From Klenkia sp. (lineage in GTDB: Bacteria; Actinomycetota; Actinomycetes; Mycobacteriales; Geodermatophilaceae), in NCBI GenBank assembly GCA_025966215.1, contig JAOPVM010000335.1, positions 1 to 12,760 on the forward strand: 12,760 nt of DNA, read 5' to 3'. The notes below the pieces were generated by a model, which did no database searches, was not told where the DNA came from, and was given only the letters and a program-made list of their open reading frames with translations. The translations under genes were made by a program, and so were the position numbers. Positions 1-6,520 of this stretch are shown piece after piece. Each line of letters opens with the position of its first letter. Position 1 is the first letter of the stretch.

Positions 1-1146
1 GGTCGCTGCTGCACTGCTCGGCACGGGCCAGCCGATGCTCGGGTCGTGGCCCCGGAAGTTGCGCAGCCACCAGGCCCAGTCCTCGGGCACCAGGCCGAAG
101 GGGTCCGCGTGGCCGAGCTCGCGCGCGGCCCAGACGGGCCAGTGCGGGTTGGACAGGGCAGGACGGCCGAGGAGCACCAGGTCGACCTTGTCGTCACGGA
201 CCGCCTTGTCGGAGTTCTCCGGCACGCCGAGGTTCCAGCTGACCGAGACGGGGATGTCGACCGCCTCCCGCACCTGGGCGCCACGCTCGACCCACGCCGA
301 GGCGTTGGGGAAGAAGGAGTCGCGCATGTCGTCGGTGTTGCCGCCCATCGACAGGTCGATCATGTCGAGGCCGTGCTCCTTGAGCCTGGCGACGGTGTCG
401 AAGGTCTCCTCGAACTGGGTGCCGTCGGGGTGGTAGTCGTCGCAGCCGAGCCGGGCGGTGAGCGGCAGGTCCTCGGGCCAGACCTCACGCACGGCGTCCA
501 TGGCCTCGATGAGGAAGCGCTGACGGTTCTCGAGGCTGCCGCCGTACTCGTCGGTGCGCTTGTTGGCCAGGGGGGAGTAGAAGCTCGCGCCCAGGTAGCC
601 GTGGGCGAAGTGCATCTCCAGCCACTCGTACCCGGCGTCGGCGGCCCGGCGGGCGGCGTCGGCGTACTGCTGGTGCAGCTCCTTGATCTCCTCCACGGTC
701 AGCGCGTGCACCGGGTAGGGCCGCTTCGGGGCGCCGTAGGGCACGTTCGACGGGCCGCGGACCTGCCAGCCGTCCGGCTCGGTGGGGGCGATCTGACCCC
801 AGCCCTCCCAGGGCGGCTGCTCGCTCCCGTTGCGACCGGTGTGGCCCAGCTGGATGCCGGCGACGCCGCCGTTCTTCTTGATCATCGAGGTGACCCGGGC
901 GTGGCCCTCGATCTGGCTGTCGGCCCAGATGCCGGCGCAGTGCACGCTGGTGCGCCCGTCTGGGGCGATGGCGACCTGCTCGGGGATGACGAGCCCGAAG
1001 CCACCCGCGGCGCGGGCGCCGAGGTACATCAGGTGGTAGTCGTTCATCTCCCCGTCGACCGAGTGGTACATGGTCATCGGGCTCATGCCGATGCGGTTGC
1101 GCAGGGTGACGCCCTTGACGGTGAACTCGCTGAACAGATCGGGCAC
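1..1146 (-). CDS. NADH:flavin oxidoreductase, Old Yellow Enzyme family (3' end outside window)
   Basis: FMN-dependent TIM-barrel ene-reductase of the Old Yellow Enzyme superfamily, closest in motif style to the YqjM/NamA branch; such enzymes reduce activated C=C bonds using NAD(P)H in the cytoplasm. Visible motifs in the 382 residues present: MSPMTMY (21-27) at the N-terminal FMN loop, QLGHTGR (99-105), the substrate-anion pair H-F-A-H (H179 and H182), SPLANKRTDEYGGSLENR (191-208), and the phosphate-binding LLGRP (325-329). The redox-tuning cysteine usual in YqjM (MxPMCMY) is threonine here (T25), as in classical OYE. The GTG start is chosen because an ACGGAGGTT ribosome site lies 4 bases upstream (1151-1159) and the protein begins with the family-typical LFSEFTVKGVTLRNR. 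No stop occurs before base 1, but the length suggests that only a few residues are missing. The exact substrate cannot be told. Confidence 0.9.
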   Translation of the reverse strand, partial: MPDLFSEFTVKGVTLRNRIGMSPMTMYHSVDGEMNDYHLMYLGARAAGGFGLVIPEQVAIAPDGRTSVHCAGIWADSQIEGHARVTSMIKKNGGVAGIQLGHTGRNGSEQPPWEGWGQIAPTEPDGWQVRGPSNVPYGAPKRPYPVHALTVEEIKELHQQYADAARRAADAGYEWLEMHFAHGYLGASFYSPLANKRTDEYGGSLENRQRFLIEAMDAVREVWPEDLPLTARLGCDDYHPDGTQFEETFDTVARLKEHGLDMIDLSMGGNTDDMRDSFFPNASAWVERGAQVREAVDIPVSVSWNLGVPENSDKAVRDDKVDLVLLGRPALSNPHWPVWAARELGHADPFGLVPEDWAWWLRNFRGHDPSIGWPVPSSAAAT

Positions 1147-1282
1147 GCGGAACCTCCGTGGGAATGGGATGTCTGGAGTGCACAACCGGTCTGCTGACGG
1201 CGGGTGACGTCGCGGGGGAGATCTGGTCACGTTTCCCGCACCGCGCCCGACGACCCGCTGTGCAGGTCCGGGAAGGTGGCCG

Positions 1283-2527
1283 TCAGCCGCGCAGCGGGGT
1301 GCGTCCCGAGCCCAGGTCCGCGTCCTCGGCGGCGCGGCGGCCGGCGTGCCAGCCCTGCGCGTCGACGGTCCGCCCGGGCCGGGAACGCAGCCGGGGGAAG
1401 AGCTCGGCCACGGTGGCCGCCACGGCCTCCTCCCGCCGGGCCAGCACCGGCACCAGCGCGCTGCCGTAGGCCCCTGCTGCCTCCGTCGCGGCCCGCTCCC
1501 GGGCCTCGACCAGACGTTCCCCGACCCGGGTGGCGTAGGCGTAGAGGAAGCCGCGCCGGAAGACCGGCGTCCGGGTGGCCGCGGAGCCGGCCCGGGTGGC
1601 GTCGGCCAGTGCCCGGGTGGCCTGCAGCAGCAGCGAGGTGAAGAGCAGGTCGACCAGCTCGAGGTCGGTGGGCAGCCCGACCACCGTCGCGATGCCGAGG
1701 TCGACCAGCAGCACGACCCGGCAGCCGTTCGCCGTGGCGACGGCCTGCAGCAGGTGCGCCTTGGGCTCGGCGTAGGGGTCGTCCAGGTGCAGCCGGCGGG
1801 CCAGCACGTCCGCGCCCAGGTCGGTGGTGCCCTGGTCGGCGAGCACCGCGGCGTCGATGGCGTGCCGGCTCATCAGCTGCTGGGCCTTGGCCGTCAGCGC
1901 GTCGGCCTCCTCGGGGAACTCGGTGCGTTCGGCCTTGGCCAGCAGTCCGCGGACCCGGCCCAGCACCTTCGCCTCCACCGGGCCTGCGGTGACCGGGGCG
2001 CCCTCGGTGCGCTGCTGCGGCCAGCCGGCGGGGCCCGGCAGCAGCCGCTCCAACGCCGGCAGGGTGCCCACCATCGCCAGCACCCGTGCGACGTCCCGCC
2101 AGGCCGTGGCCGCGTCCACCCCGGTCGACCGCCACCACCCGGCCAGCCCCGTCGTCGGCCCCAGCGCGTCGAGCTGGTCGACCCAGGCCCGGGGCGCCCG
2201 GTCGGCCGCCCGGGACCCGGCCGCCTCGGCCCGGACGACGGCCGCGGTCAGCTTCCCGGCCCGCTGGCTCAACCGGCGCCGGGCGACGTGCGCGACGTCG
2301 GCAGGCTGCCAGCCCCGGGCGTACAGGCCGGCCACCGCGTCGGCGAGCAGTGCGGGCACGCCCGGCACGTCGAGGTCGGGGGACTGCTCGGCCAGGGCCG
2401 CGGTCAACGGGGCGAGCACCTCGGCCGGGACGTCGACCTGCCGGGCGACCTGGACGGCGGCGGCCAGCACGGTGAGCGGGTCCTCGGTGGCCGGGGAGCG
2501 GCGGCCGGTCCGCCACGGGGTGCGCAT
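1283..2527 (-). CDS. DUF2786 domain-containing protein
   Basis: 414-residue protein of unknown function. Residues about 186-226 (AKVLGRVRGLLAKAER, then EEADALTAKAQQLMSRHAID) match the DUF2786 signature seen in many actinobacterial and phage proteins. The segment after it (250-380) resembles the mixed alpha/beta region that usually follows DUF2786 and carries no catalytic motif I recognise. The first 180 residues are Ala/Arg-rich and probably helical, with no signal peptide or membrane segment. The start ATG is preceded by GAGGGAC only 1-2 bases away, and by CAGGCT 7 bases further upstream (2535-2540), which resembles a -10 hexamer. Either a close ribosome site or a near-leaderless start is possible. 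It lies 129 bp downstream of purT and 136 bp upstream of the oxidoreductase on the same strand. These gaps give no strong evidence for one operon. Family assignment is confident; the role is unknown. Confidence 0.82.
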   Translation of the reverse strand: MRTPWRTGRRSPATEDPLTVLAAAVQVARQVDVPAEVLAPLTAALAEQSPDLDVPGVPALLADAVAGLYARGWQPADVAHVARRRLSQRAGKLTAAVVRAEAAGSRAADRAPRAWVDQLDALGPTTGLAGWWRSTGVDAATAWRDVARVLAMVGTLPALERLLPGPAGWPQQRTEGAPVTAGPVEAKVLGRVRGLLAKAERTEFPEEADALTAKAQQLMSRHAIDAAVLADQGTTDLGADVLARRLHLDDPYAEPKAHLLQAVATANGCRVVLLVDLGIATVVGLPTDLELVDLLFTSLLLQATRALADATRAGSAATRTPVFRRGFLYAYATRVGERLVEARERAATEAAGAYGSALVPVLARREEAVAATVAELFPRLRSRPGRTVDAQGWHAGRRAAEDADLGSGRTPLRG

Positions 2528-2616
2528 GTCCCTCAGCCTGCCCGCCCCGACCCGGCTCGGGGCCGGCCAGGGCCGATCTGTGGACGGCCCGGACCCGGTG
2601 GCCGCCGGTACGAGCA

Positions 2617-2637
2617 GGCCGCCCCGGTGGGGCTGCC
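2617..2637 (-). terminator. possible terminator hairpin after purT
   Basis: Read on the minus strand, GGC and GCCCC arms pair with GGGGC and GCC around a 3-base loop (ACC), with one mismatch, 19 bases after the purT stop. No U-tract follows, which is common for proposed terminators in high-GC actinomycetes. A second hairpin, GCCCCGA/TCGGGGC with a 6-base loop, lies at 2544-2563, just before the DUF2786 gene. In DNA this GC-rich such pairs also arise by chance, so confidence is low. Confidence 0.3.
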
Positions 2638-2656
2638 CTTCCGCGGGGAGGGGTGA

Positions 2657-3847
2657 TCAGGCGTGCGGGCGGATCTTCCCGGCGGCCTCGCGGGCGGTGG
2701 CCCGCGCGGTGTCGACGTCCTCGCCGCGGGCCAGCGCCACGCCCATCCGCCGCCGGGTGAAGCTCTCCGGCTTCCCGAACAGCCGGACGTCGACCCCGGG
2801 GACCGCGAGCGCCTCGTCCACGCCGTCGAAGACGATGCCGGTGGCCTCGACCCCGCCGTAGACGACGGCGGAGGCGCCGGTGTTGCGCAGCGTGGTGTCC
2901 ACCGGCAGGCCCAGCAGGGCGCGGGCGTGCAGCTCGAACTCGTTCTGCCACGGGGTGGTCATGGTGACCATGCCGGTGTCGTGCGGGCGGGGGCTGACCT
3001 CGGAGAACCACACCTCGTCACCGCGGACGAACAGCTCGACCCCGAACAGGCCCAACCCGCCCAGGTCGTCGGTCACCGCGGCGCTGATCTCCTGGGCCCG
3101 GGTCAGCGCGACCTGCGACATGGGCTGTGGCTGCCAGCTCTCCACGTAGTCCCCGGACTCCTGGCGGTGCCCGATCGGGGCGCAGAAGTCGGTGACGGTC
3201 TGCCCGTCCCGCAGCGACCGGACGGTGAGCAGGGTGATCTCGTAGTCGAAGTCCACGAACCCCTCGACGATCACCCGGGTGCCGGCCACCCGGCTGCCGG
3301 CCATCGCGTGGTCCCAGGCGCTCTCCACGTCCGCCTCGGTGCGCAGCGTGCTCTGGCCCTTGCCGGAGGAGCTCATCACCGGCTTGACCACGCACGGGAA
3401 CCCGACGGCCTGCGCGCCGGCGCGCAGCTCGTCGAGGGAGTCGCAGAACCGGTAGGGGCTGGTCGGCAGGCCCAGGGTCTCCGCGGCCAGCCGGCGGATG
3501 CCCTCCCGGTCCATGGTCAGCCGGGCCGCACGCGCGGTCGGCACCACCCGCACGCCCTCGGCCTCCAGCTCGACCAGGGTCGGGGTGGCGATGGCCTCGA
3601 TCTCCGGGACGACGACGTCGGGCCGCTCGGCCTCGATCAGCGCGCGCAGCTGGGCGGGGTCGCTCATGGTGATCGTCCGCTCGTGGTGGGCCACCTGGTG
3701 GCCCGGAGCGTGCTCGTACCGGTCGACGGCGATGGTCTCCACGCCCAGCCGTTGCAGCGCGATCAGCACCTCCTTGGCCAGCTCACCGCTGCCCAGCAGC
3801 ATCACGCGGGTGGCCGAGGGAGACAGCGGGGTGCCCAGGGAGACCAT
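2657..3847 (-). CDS. purT: formate-dependent phosphoribosylglycinamide formyltransferase (GAR transformylase 2)
   Basis: PurT converts GAR plus formate plus ATP into formyl-GAR, the third step of purine synthesis, without folate; it is a cytoplasmic ATP-grasp enzyme. The 396 residues match the E. coli length (about 392) and align from the first residues. Seen: the N-terminal GAR-binding [13 protein letters not shown] (14-26), PEIEAIAT (81-88), [14 protein letters not shown] (110-123), the ATP-grasp loop [12 protein letters not shown] (155-166), APIGHRQE (223-230), GLFGVELFV (266-274), metal-binding [13 protein letters not shown] (282-294), and the phosphate-contacting [12 protein letters not shown] (356-367). 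The start is supported by the alignment. There is no ribosome site, but TAGCCT (3854-3859) lies 6 bases before the ATG, the geometry of a leaderless transcript. It is transcribed away from the acyl-CoA dehydrogenase gene. No other purine gene is visible nearby. Confidence 0.96.
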   Translation of the reverse strand: MVSLGTPLSPSATRVMLLGSGELAKEVLIALQRLGVETIAVDRYEHAPGHQVAHHERTITMSDPAQLRALIEAERPDVVVPEIEAIATPTLVELEAEGVRVVPTARAARLTMDREGIRRLAAETLGLPTSPYRFCDSLDELRAGAQAVGFPCVVKPVMSSSGKGQSTLRTEADVESAWDHAMAGSRVAGTRVIVEGFVDFDYEITLLTVRSLRDGQTVTDFCAPIGHRQESGDYVESWQPQPMSQVALTRAQEISAAVTDDLGGLGLFGVELFVRGDEVWFSEVSPRPHDTGMVTMTTPWQNEFELHARALLGLPVDTTLRNTGASAVVYGGVEATGIVFDGVDEALAVPGVDVRLFGKPESFTRRRMGVALARGEDVDTARATAREAAGKIRPHA

Positions 3848-3853
3848 GGGCTC

Positions 3854-3859
3854 AGGCTA
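3854..3859 (-). promoter_or_regulatory. -10 hexamer giving a probable leaderless purT transcript
   Basis: On the minus strand TAGCCT fits the actinobacterial TANNNT -10 box and is followed by GAGCCC and then the purT ATG, so transcription would start at or next to the A of ATG. No purine-rich ribosome site is present in the preceding 20 bases. No good -35 hexamer is seen at 17-18 bases. The arrangement matches those of the TetR and Ddn genes at the right end of the window. Confidence 0.5.
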
Positions 3860-3939
3860 GAGGCGTGCTGCGGCCCCTCCACCGCTGCCCGCAGGACCTC
3901 GCCGTCGGGGGTCCGTCAGACGCTCGCGCCGGCCCCCGT

Positions 3940-3959
3940 GCTGGGCGCTCACGCCCAGC
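3940..3959. repeat. perfect 8-bp inverted repeat in the purT/acyl-CoA dehydrogenase divergent region
   Basis: GCTGGGCG and CGCCCAGC flank the 4-base spacer CTCA, all in the 274-bp region between divergent purT and the acyl-CoA dehydrogenase gene. It lies about 93 bp upstream of purT and 163 bp upstream of the dehydrogenase. It is not followed by T residues on either strand and lies between two gene starts, so an operator or leader structure is likelier than a terminator. Unproven. Confidence 0.4.
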
Positions 3960-4028
3960 AGGAGCCCCTGCCGCACCGCACGGGTGCTCCCGGAGTCGGT
4001 GGGTGATCGTCGGTGAGCCTGGGGGGAG

Positions 4029-4074
4029 GGTCACCCCGACCGGCAGCGGGTGGAGTGGCTGCCGGCGGGTGACC
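4029..4074. repeat. long interrupted inverted repeat upstream of the acyl-CoA dehydrogenase gene
   Basis: The left arm is GGTCACCC (4029-4036), CGA, CCGGCAGC (4040-4047). The right arm is GCTGCCGG (4058-4065), C, GGGTGACC (4067-4074). Sixteen base pairs form, with a small 3-by-1 internal loop and a 10-base terminal loop, ending 47 bases before the ATG at 4122. No other gene lies here. It could be a regulator operator with GGTCACCC half-sites or a stable hairpin in the mRNA leader. No clear -10/-35 pair could be assigned around it. Confidence 0.5.
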
Positions 4075-4121
4075 GGCGGACGATCGAGTCCGACGCCGTC
4101 GTCACCGAGGAGTGCTGCACC

Positions 4122-5300
4122 ATGACCGCTGACCTGTTGACCGGGGACTTCTTCGGCTACGAGACCCTGCTGTCCGACCAGGAGCGCAAGGAGCTGCTCA
4201 CGTTGCGGCAGTTCCTCGCCGAGAAGGTGACCCCGCGGGTGAACGAGGCCTGGGCGGCGGCGGAGTTCCCGATGGACCTCATCCCGGAGTTCGCCGCCAT
4301 CGACGCCGTCGGCCGGGCCTACGAGTGGGACGGGCGGGTGCCGGCGTCGAAGATGTACGGCGGCTTCCAGGCCCTCGAGCTGGCCCGCGTCGACCCCTCG
4401 ATCGCGACCTTCCTCGGCGTGCACAACGGCCTGGCCATGGGCTCGATCATGATCCTGGGCTCGGAGGAGCAGCGGCAGCGGTGGATCCCCGAGATGATGG
4501 CGATGACCAGGATCGGCGCGTTCGCGCTGACCGAGCCCGAGGGCGGTTCCGACGTCGCCCGCGGGTTGCGCACCACCGCCCGCCGGGACGGCGACGAGTG
4601 GGTGCTCGACGGCGCCAAGCGGTGGATCGGCAACGGCACCTTCGCCGACCACGTCATCGTCTTCGCCCGCGACGAGGCCGACGACGAGGTGAAGACCTTC
4701 GTCGTCGACAAGGGCACCCCCGGGTTCACCGCGTCGAAGATCGAGGACAAGTTCGCGCTGCGCACCGTGCAGAACGCCGATCTCGTCTTCACCGACTGCC
4801 GCATCCCGGCCGACCACAAGCTCGAGGGCGGCAACACCTTCACCGACGTCAACAAGGTCCTCAAGGTCACCCGGGGCGGAGTCGCGTGGTCCGGGGTGGG
4901 CTGCCAGATGGGCGCCTACGAGTACGCGGTCGCCTACGCCAAGGAGCGCATGCAGTTCGGCAAGCCGATCGGCAGCTTCCAGCTCGTCCAGGACCTGCTG
5001 GCCAGGATGCTCGGCAACGTCACCGCCTCGCTCGGCATGGTGGTGCGGATCGCCCAGCTGCAGGAGACCGACGACCTGCGCGACGACCAGGCGGCGTTGG
5101 CCAAGAGCTACGTCACCGCCCGGGGCAGGGAGACCGTGGCGATGGCCCGCGAGCTCTTCGGGGGCAACGGGATCGTGCTGGAGAACAACGTCATCCGGTA
5201 CTTCAACGACGCCGAGGCGCTGTACTCCTACGAGGGCACCCGCGAGATGAACACCCTCATCGTGGGCCGCTCGATCACGGGCCTCTCCGCCTTCGTCTGA
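4122..5300 (+). CDS. acyl-CoA dehydrogenase, glutaryl-CoA dehydrogenase/ACX4-like
   Basis: FAD flavoprotein of the acyl-CoA dehydrogenase family, making the alpha-beta double bond of an acyl-CoA in fatty-acid, branched-chain or dicarboxylate breakdown. The 392 residues span the whole family: GAFALTEPEGGSD (132-144) and the KRWIGNGTFAD stretch (166-176) for FAD/substrate contact, MQFGKPIGSFQLVQ (277-290), ARELFGGNGI (342-351), and the catalytic glutamate E371 in YSYEGTREMNTLIVGR. The ending ITGLSAF is typical of the glutaryl-CoA dehydrogenase clade. The arginine that binds the glutarate carboxylate in true GcdH (in the motif after ERVD) appears to be alanine here (DPSIATF, 91-97). Remembered sequences of plant peroxisomal ACX4, a short-chain enzyme, look nearer. 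The start is set at 4122 by GAGGAG at 4107-4112; the frame is open further upstream. The SIP gene follows 41 bp downstream on the same strand. Family is certain, substrate is not. Confidence 0.93.
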   Translation: MTADLLTGDFFGYETLLSDQERKELLTLRQFLAEKVTPRVNEAWAAAEFPMDLIPEFAAIDAVGRAYEWDGRVPASKMYGGFQALELARVDPSIATFLGVHNGLAMGSIMILGSEEQRQRWIPEMMAMTRIGAFALTEPEGGSDVARGLRTTARRDGDEWVLDGAKRWIGNGTFADHVIVFARDEADDEVKTFVVDKGTPGFTASKIEDKFALRTVQNADLVFTDCRIPADHKLEGGNTFTDVNKVLKVTRGGVAWSGVGCQMGAYEYAVAYAKERMQFGKPIGSFQLVQDLLARMLGNVTASLGMVVRIAQLQETDDLRDDQAALAKSYVTARGRETVAMARELFGGNGIVLENNVIRYFNDAEALYSYEGTREMNTLIVGRSITGLSAFV

Positions 5301-5309
5301 GCCCGGGCG

Positions 5310-5330
5310 TAGGGTTAGGGGACCCTAACC
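5310..5330 (+). promoter_or_regulatory. palindromic operator candidate before the siderophore-interacting protein gene
   Basis: GGTTAGGG (5313-5320), spacer GA, CCCTAACC (5323-5330) is a perfect 8-bp inverted repeat. It ends exactly where the GAGGAG ribosome site of the SIP gene begins, and it overlaps a -10-like TAGGGT (5310-5315). The words TTAGG and CCTAA are those of DtxR/IdeR iron boxes, but the half-site spacing is shorter than in the classical 19-bp box (consensus recalled as TTAGGTTAGSCTAACCTAA). Iron control is therefore an inference from sequence and neighbour. A 7-bp hairpin in RNA is also possible, but no T-run follows. Confidence 0.5.
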
Positions 5331-5341
5331 GAGGAGAGCGC

Positions 5342-6169
5342 GTGACGCAGGCACCGAGGAAGCGGCGGGCCACCCGGGTGGGCACCGTCGTCCGCACCGA
5401 GCGGGTCACCCCGCACCTCGTCCGCGTGGTCCTGGGCGGGGAGTCGCTGACCGGTTTCGGCGCCGGCGCCTTCACCGACCACTACGTGAAGCTCCAGCTC
5501 CCCCCGAAGGGAGCGCCCTACGGCGCGCCCTTCGACGCCGAGGCCGTGCAGGCCGAGCACGCTCCCGAGCTGTGGCCGGTCAGCCGCACGTACACCGTCC
5601 GGGAGTGGGACGCCGCCGCCGGCGAGCTCACCATCGACTTCGTCACGCACGGGGACGACGGGGTGGCCGGGCCCTGGGCCTGCGCCGCCCGGCCCGGTGA
5701 CCAGCTGCAGTTCGCCGGCCCGGGCGGCGCCTACGCCCCGGCTGCCGACGCCGACTGGCACCTGTTGGTGGGCGACGACTCCGCACTGCCGGCGATCGCG
5801 GCCGCACTGCCCAGGCTGCCCGACGCCGTCCCGGCCCAGGTGTTCGTCGAGGTGGAGGGCCCGGCCGACGAGCAGGACCTGCCCGGGGTCACCTGGGTGC
5901 ACCGCGGCTGGCAGCCGGTGGGTGCGGCGCTGACCGCGGCGGTGCTGTCCGCGCAGCGCCCGGCCGGCACCCCGCACGCCTTCGTGCACGGTGAGGCCGG
6001 TTTCGTCCGCGAGCTGCGGCGGTTCCTGCGGGCCGAGCTGGACCTGCCGCGCGACCGGATGAGCGTGTCGGGCTACTGGCGGCTCGGTCGCACCGAGGAC
6101 CGTTGGCAGGCCGAGAAGCCGGAGTGGAACGCCGCCGTCGAGGCCGACGAGGCTCACCTGTCGCCGTAG
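5342..6169 (+). CDS. siderophore-interacting protein (FAD-dependent ferric-siderophore reductase, ViuB/SIP family)
   Basis: Cytoplasmic flavoprotein that reduces imported ferric siderophores to release Fe(II). The 275 residues show the family layout: an N-terminal beta-barrel FAD domain with the flavin motif RTYTVR (82-87) and PGDQLQFAGPGG (118-129), the NAD(P)H-domain motif LVGDDSALPAIAA (142-154), HGEAGFVREL (216-225), and the C-terminal signature GYWRLGRTEDRW (244-255) followed by the conserved K-x-x-W (K259, W262). The GTG start is preceded by GAGGAG (5331-5336) at 5 bases. It lies 41 bp behind the acyl-CoA dehydrogenase, with a palindrome in the gap, so it probably has its own promoter as well as possible read-through. 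No siderophore transporter or synthesis gene is in the window. Its last 16 bases overlap a minus-strand gene fragment. Confidence 0.93.
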   Translation: MTQAPRKRRATRVGTVVRTERVTPHLVRVVLGGESLTGFGAGAFTDHYVKLQLPPKGAPYGAPFDAEAVQAEHAPELWPVSRTYTVREWDAAAGELTIDFVTHGDDGVAGPWACAARPGDQLQFAGPGGAYAPAADADWHLLVGDDSALPAIAAALPRLPDAVPAQVFVEVEGPADEQDLPGVTWVHRGWQPVGAALTAAVLSAQRPAGTPHAFVHGEAGFVRELRRFLRAELDLPRDRMSVSGYWRLGRTEDRWQAEKPEWNAAVEADEAHLSP

Positions 6170-6249
6170 AGCCCGGCCTCCGCGGTCGCCTGGCGCCGCT
6201 GCTCCACGTCGTGCTCCGGGCCGTGACCGGGGGTGTCCCACTGGATCTC
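6154..6249 (-). pseudogene. orphan C-terminal coding fragment, unrecognised
   Basis: A 31-codon run ending in TGA has G or C in nearly all third positions. Its residues begin EIQWDTPGHGPEHDVE and end AEAGLYGDR. No start codon with a ribosome site is found in frame, because upstream the coding signal jumps to another frame belonging to the decayed reductase gene. It looks like the surviving 3' end of a gene whose front was deleted. I do not recognise the family. It overlaps the SIP gene end by 16 bases, tail to tail. It could also be a displaced tail of the reductase remnant, but it does not match that family's ending as I know it. Confidence 0.4.
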
Positions 6250-6503
6250 CGCCGGCCGAGGTGGTGGTTGTCCGTGTCGATCACGGTCGTGCCGGCCGGC
6301 GGCTCGACCGGGACGTCGCCCGGGTTCTTCCGCGGGACGGTGAGGACGACGACCCCGCCGGGCGCCCCTGCCTCGGCGGCCGTGGCCGCGGAGACGGGAG
6401 GTGGCGATGACGACGTCGTAGCCGGCGTCGTAGCCGGCGTCGGTGGGGATCCGGGCGAGCTGGGAGCCGATCAGGCCGGCCCCGTGGTGCCGATGGTGGG
6501 CAT
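6250..6503 (-). pseudogene. remnant of an NADP/F420 reductase-like Rossmann protein gene
   Basis: The first frame from ATG at 6503 reads MPTIGTTGAGLIGSQLAR and reaches YDVVIATSR, the dinucleotide-binding start (GxGxxG, then VVIxxSR) of NADPH-dependent F420 reductase-like proteins. About 25 residues that should follow are missing. The homology resumes in a different frame as ATAAEAGAPGGVVVLTVPRK, then VPVEPPAG, then TVIDTDNHH, which corresponds to the family's VVxLTVPxK and VIDTNNYY segments. It then breaks off; the remaining two thirds of the gene are absent. The insert AGYDAGYD comes from a 12-bp tandem duplication. It sits 17 bp behind the crotonase stop. A sequencing artefact could explain one frameshift, but not both the gap and the missing C-terminal part. 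No function is expected. Confidence 0.72.
6415..6438. repeat. 12-bp tandem duplication inside the reductase remnant
   Basis: GTCGTAGCCGGC occurs twice head to tail (6415-6426 and 6427-6438) and the next four bases, GTCG, begin a third copy. On the coding (minus) strand it adds four residues (AGYD repeated) where the family has a single copy before VVIA. This is a simple slippage duplication in a sequence no longer under selection. Confidence 0.85.
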
Positions 6504-6520
6504 GGGGTGGTCCACGCCGG

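Noticed and set aside
46..1197. Long plus-strand open frame opposite the flavin oxidoreductase gene
   Set aside because: Antisense shadow typical of high-GC DNA; no family motif, no ribosome site, and the opposite strand encodes a clear Old Yellow Enzyme.
4050..4121. Upstream ATG at 4050 for the acyl-CoA dehydrogenase
   Set aside because: It lies inside the inverted repeat, has no ribosome site and would add 24 residues not found in the family; the ATG at 4122 has GAGGAG at a proper distance.
3852..4817. Minus-strand open frame opposite the acyl-CoA dehydrogenase
   Set aside because: Val/Gly/His-rich low-information translation with no motif; it lies antisense to a gene with full-length homology.
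5310..5330. Canonical DtxR/IdeR box
   Set aside because: The half-site words agree but the spacing does not fit the 19-bp consensus, so only an iron-box-like palindrome is claimed.
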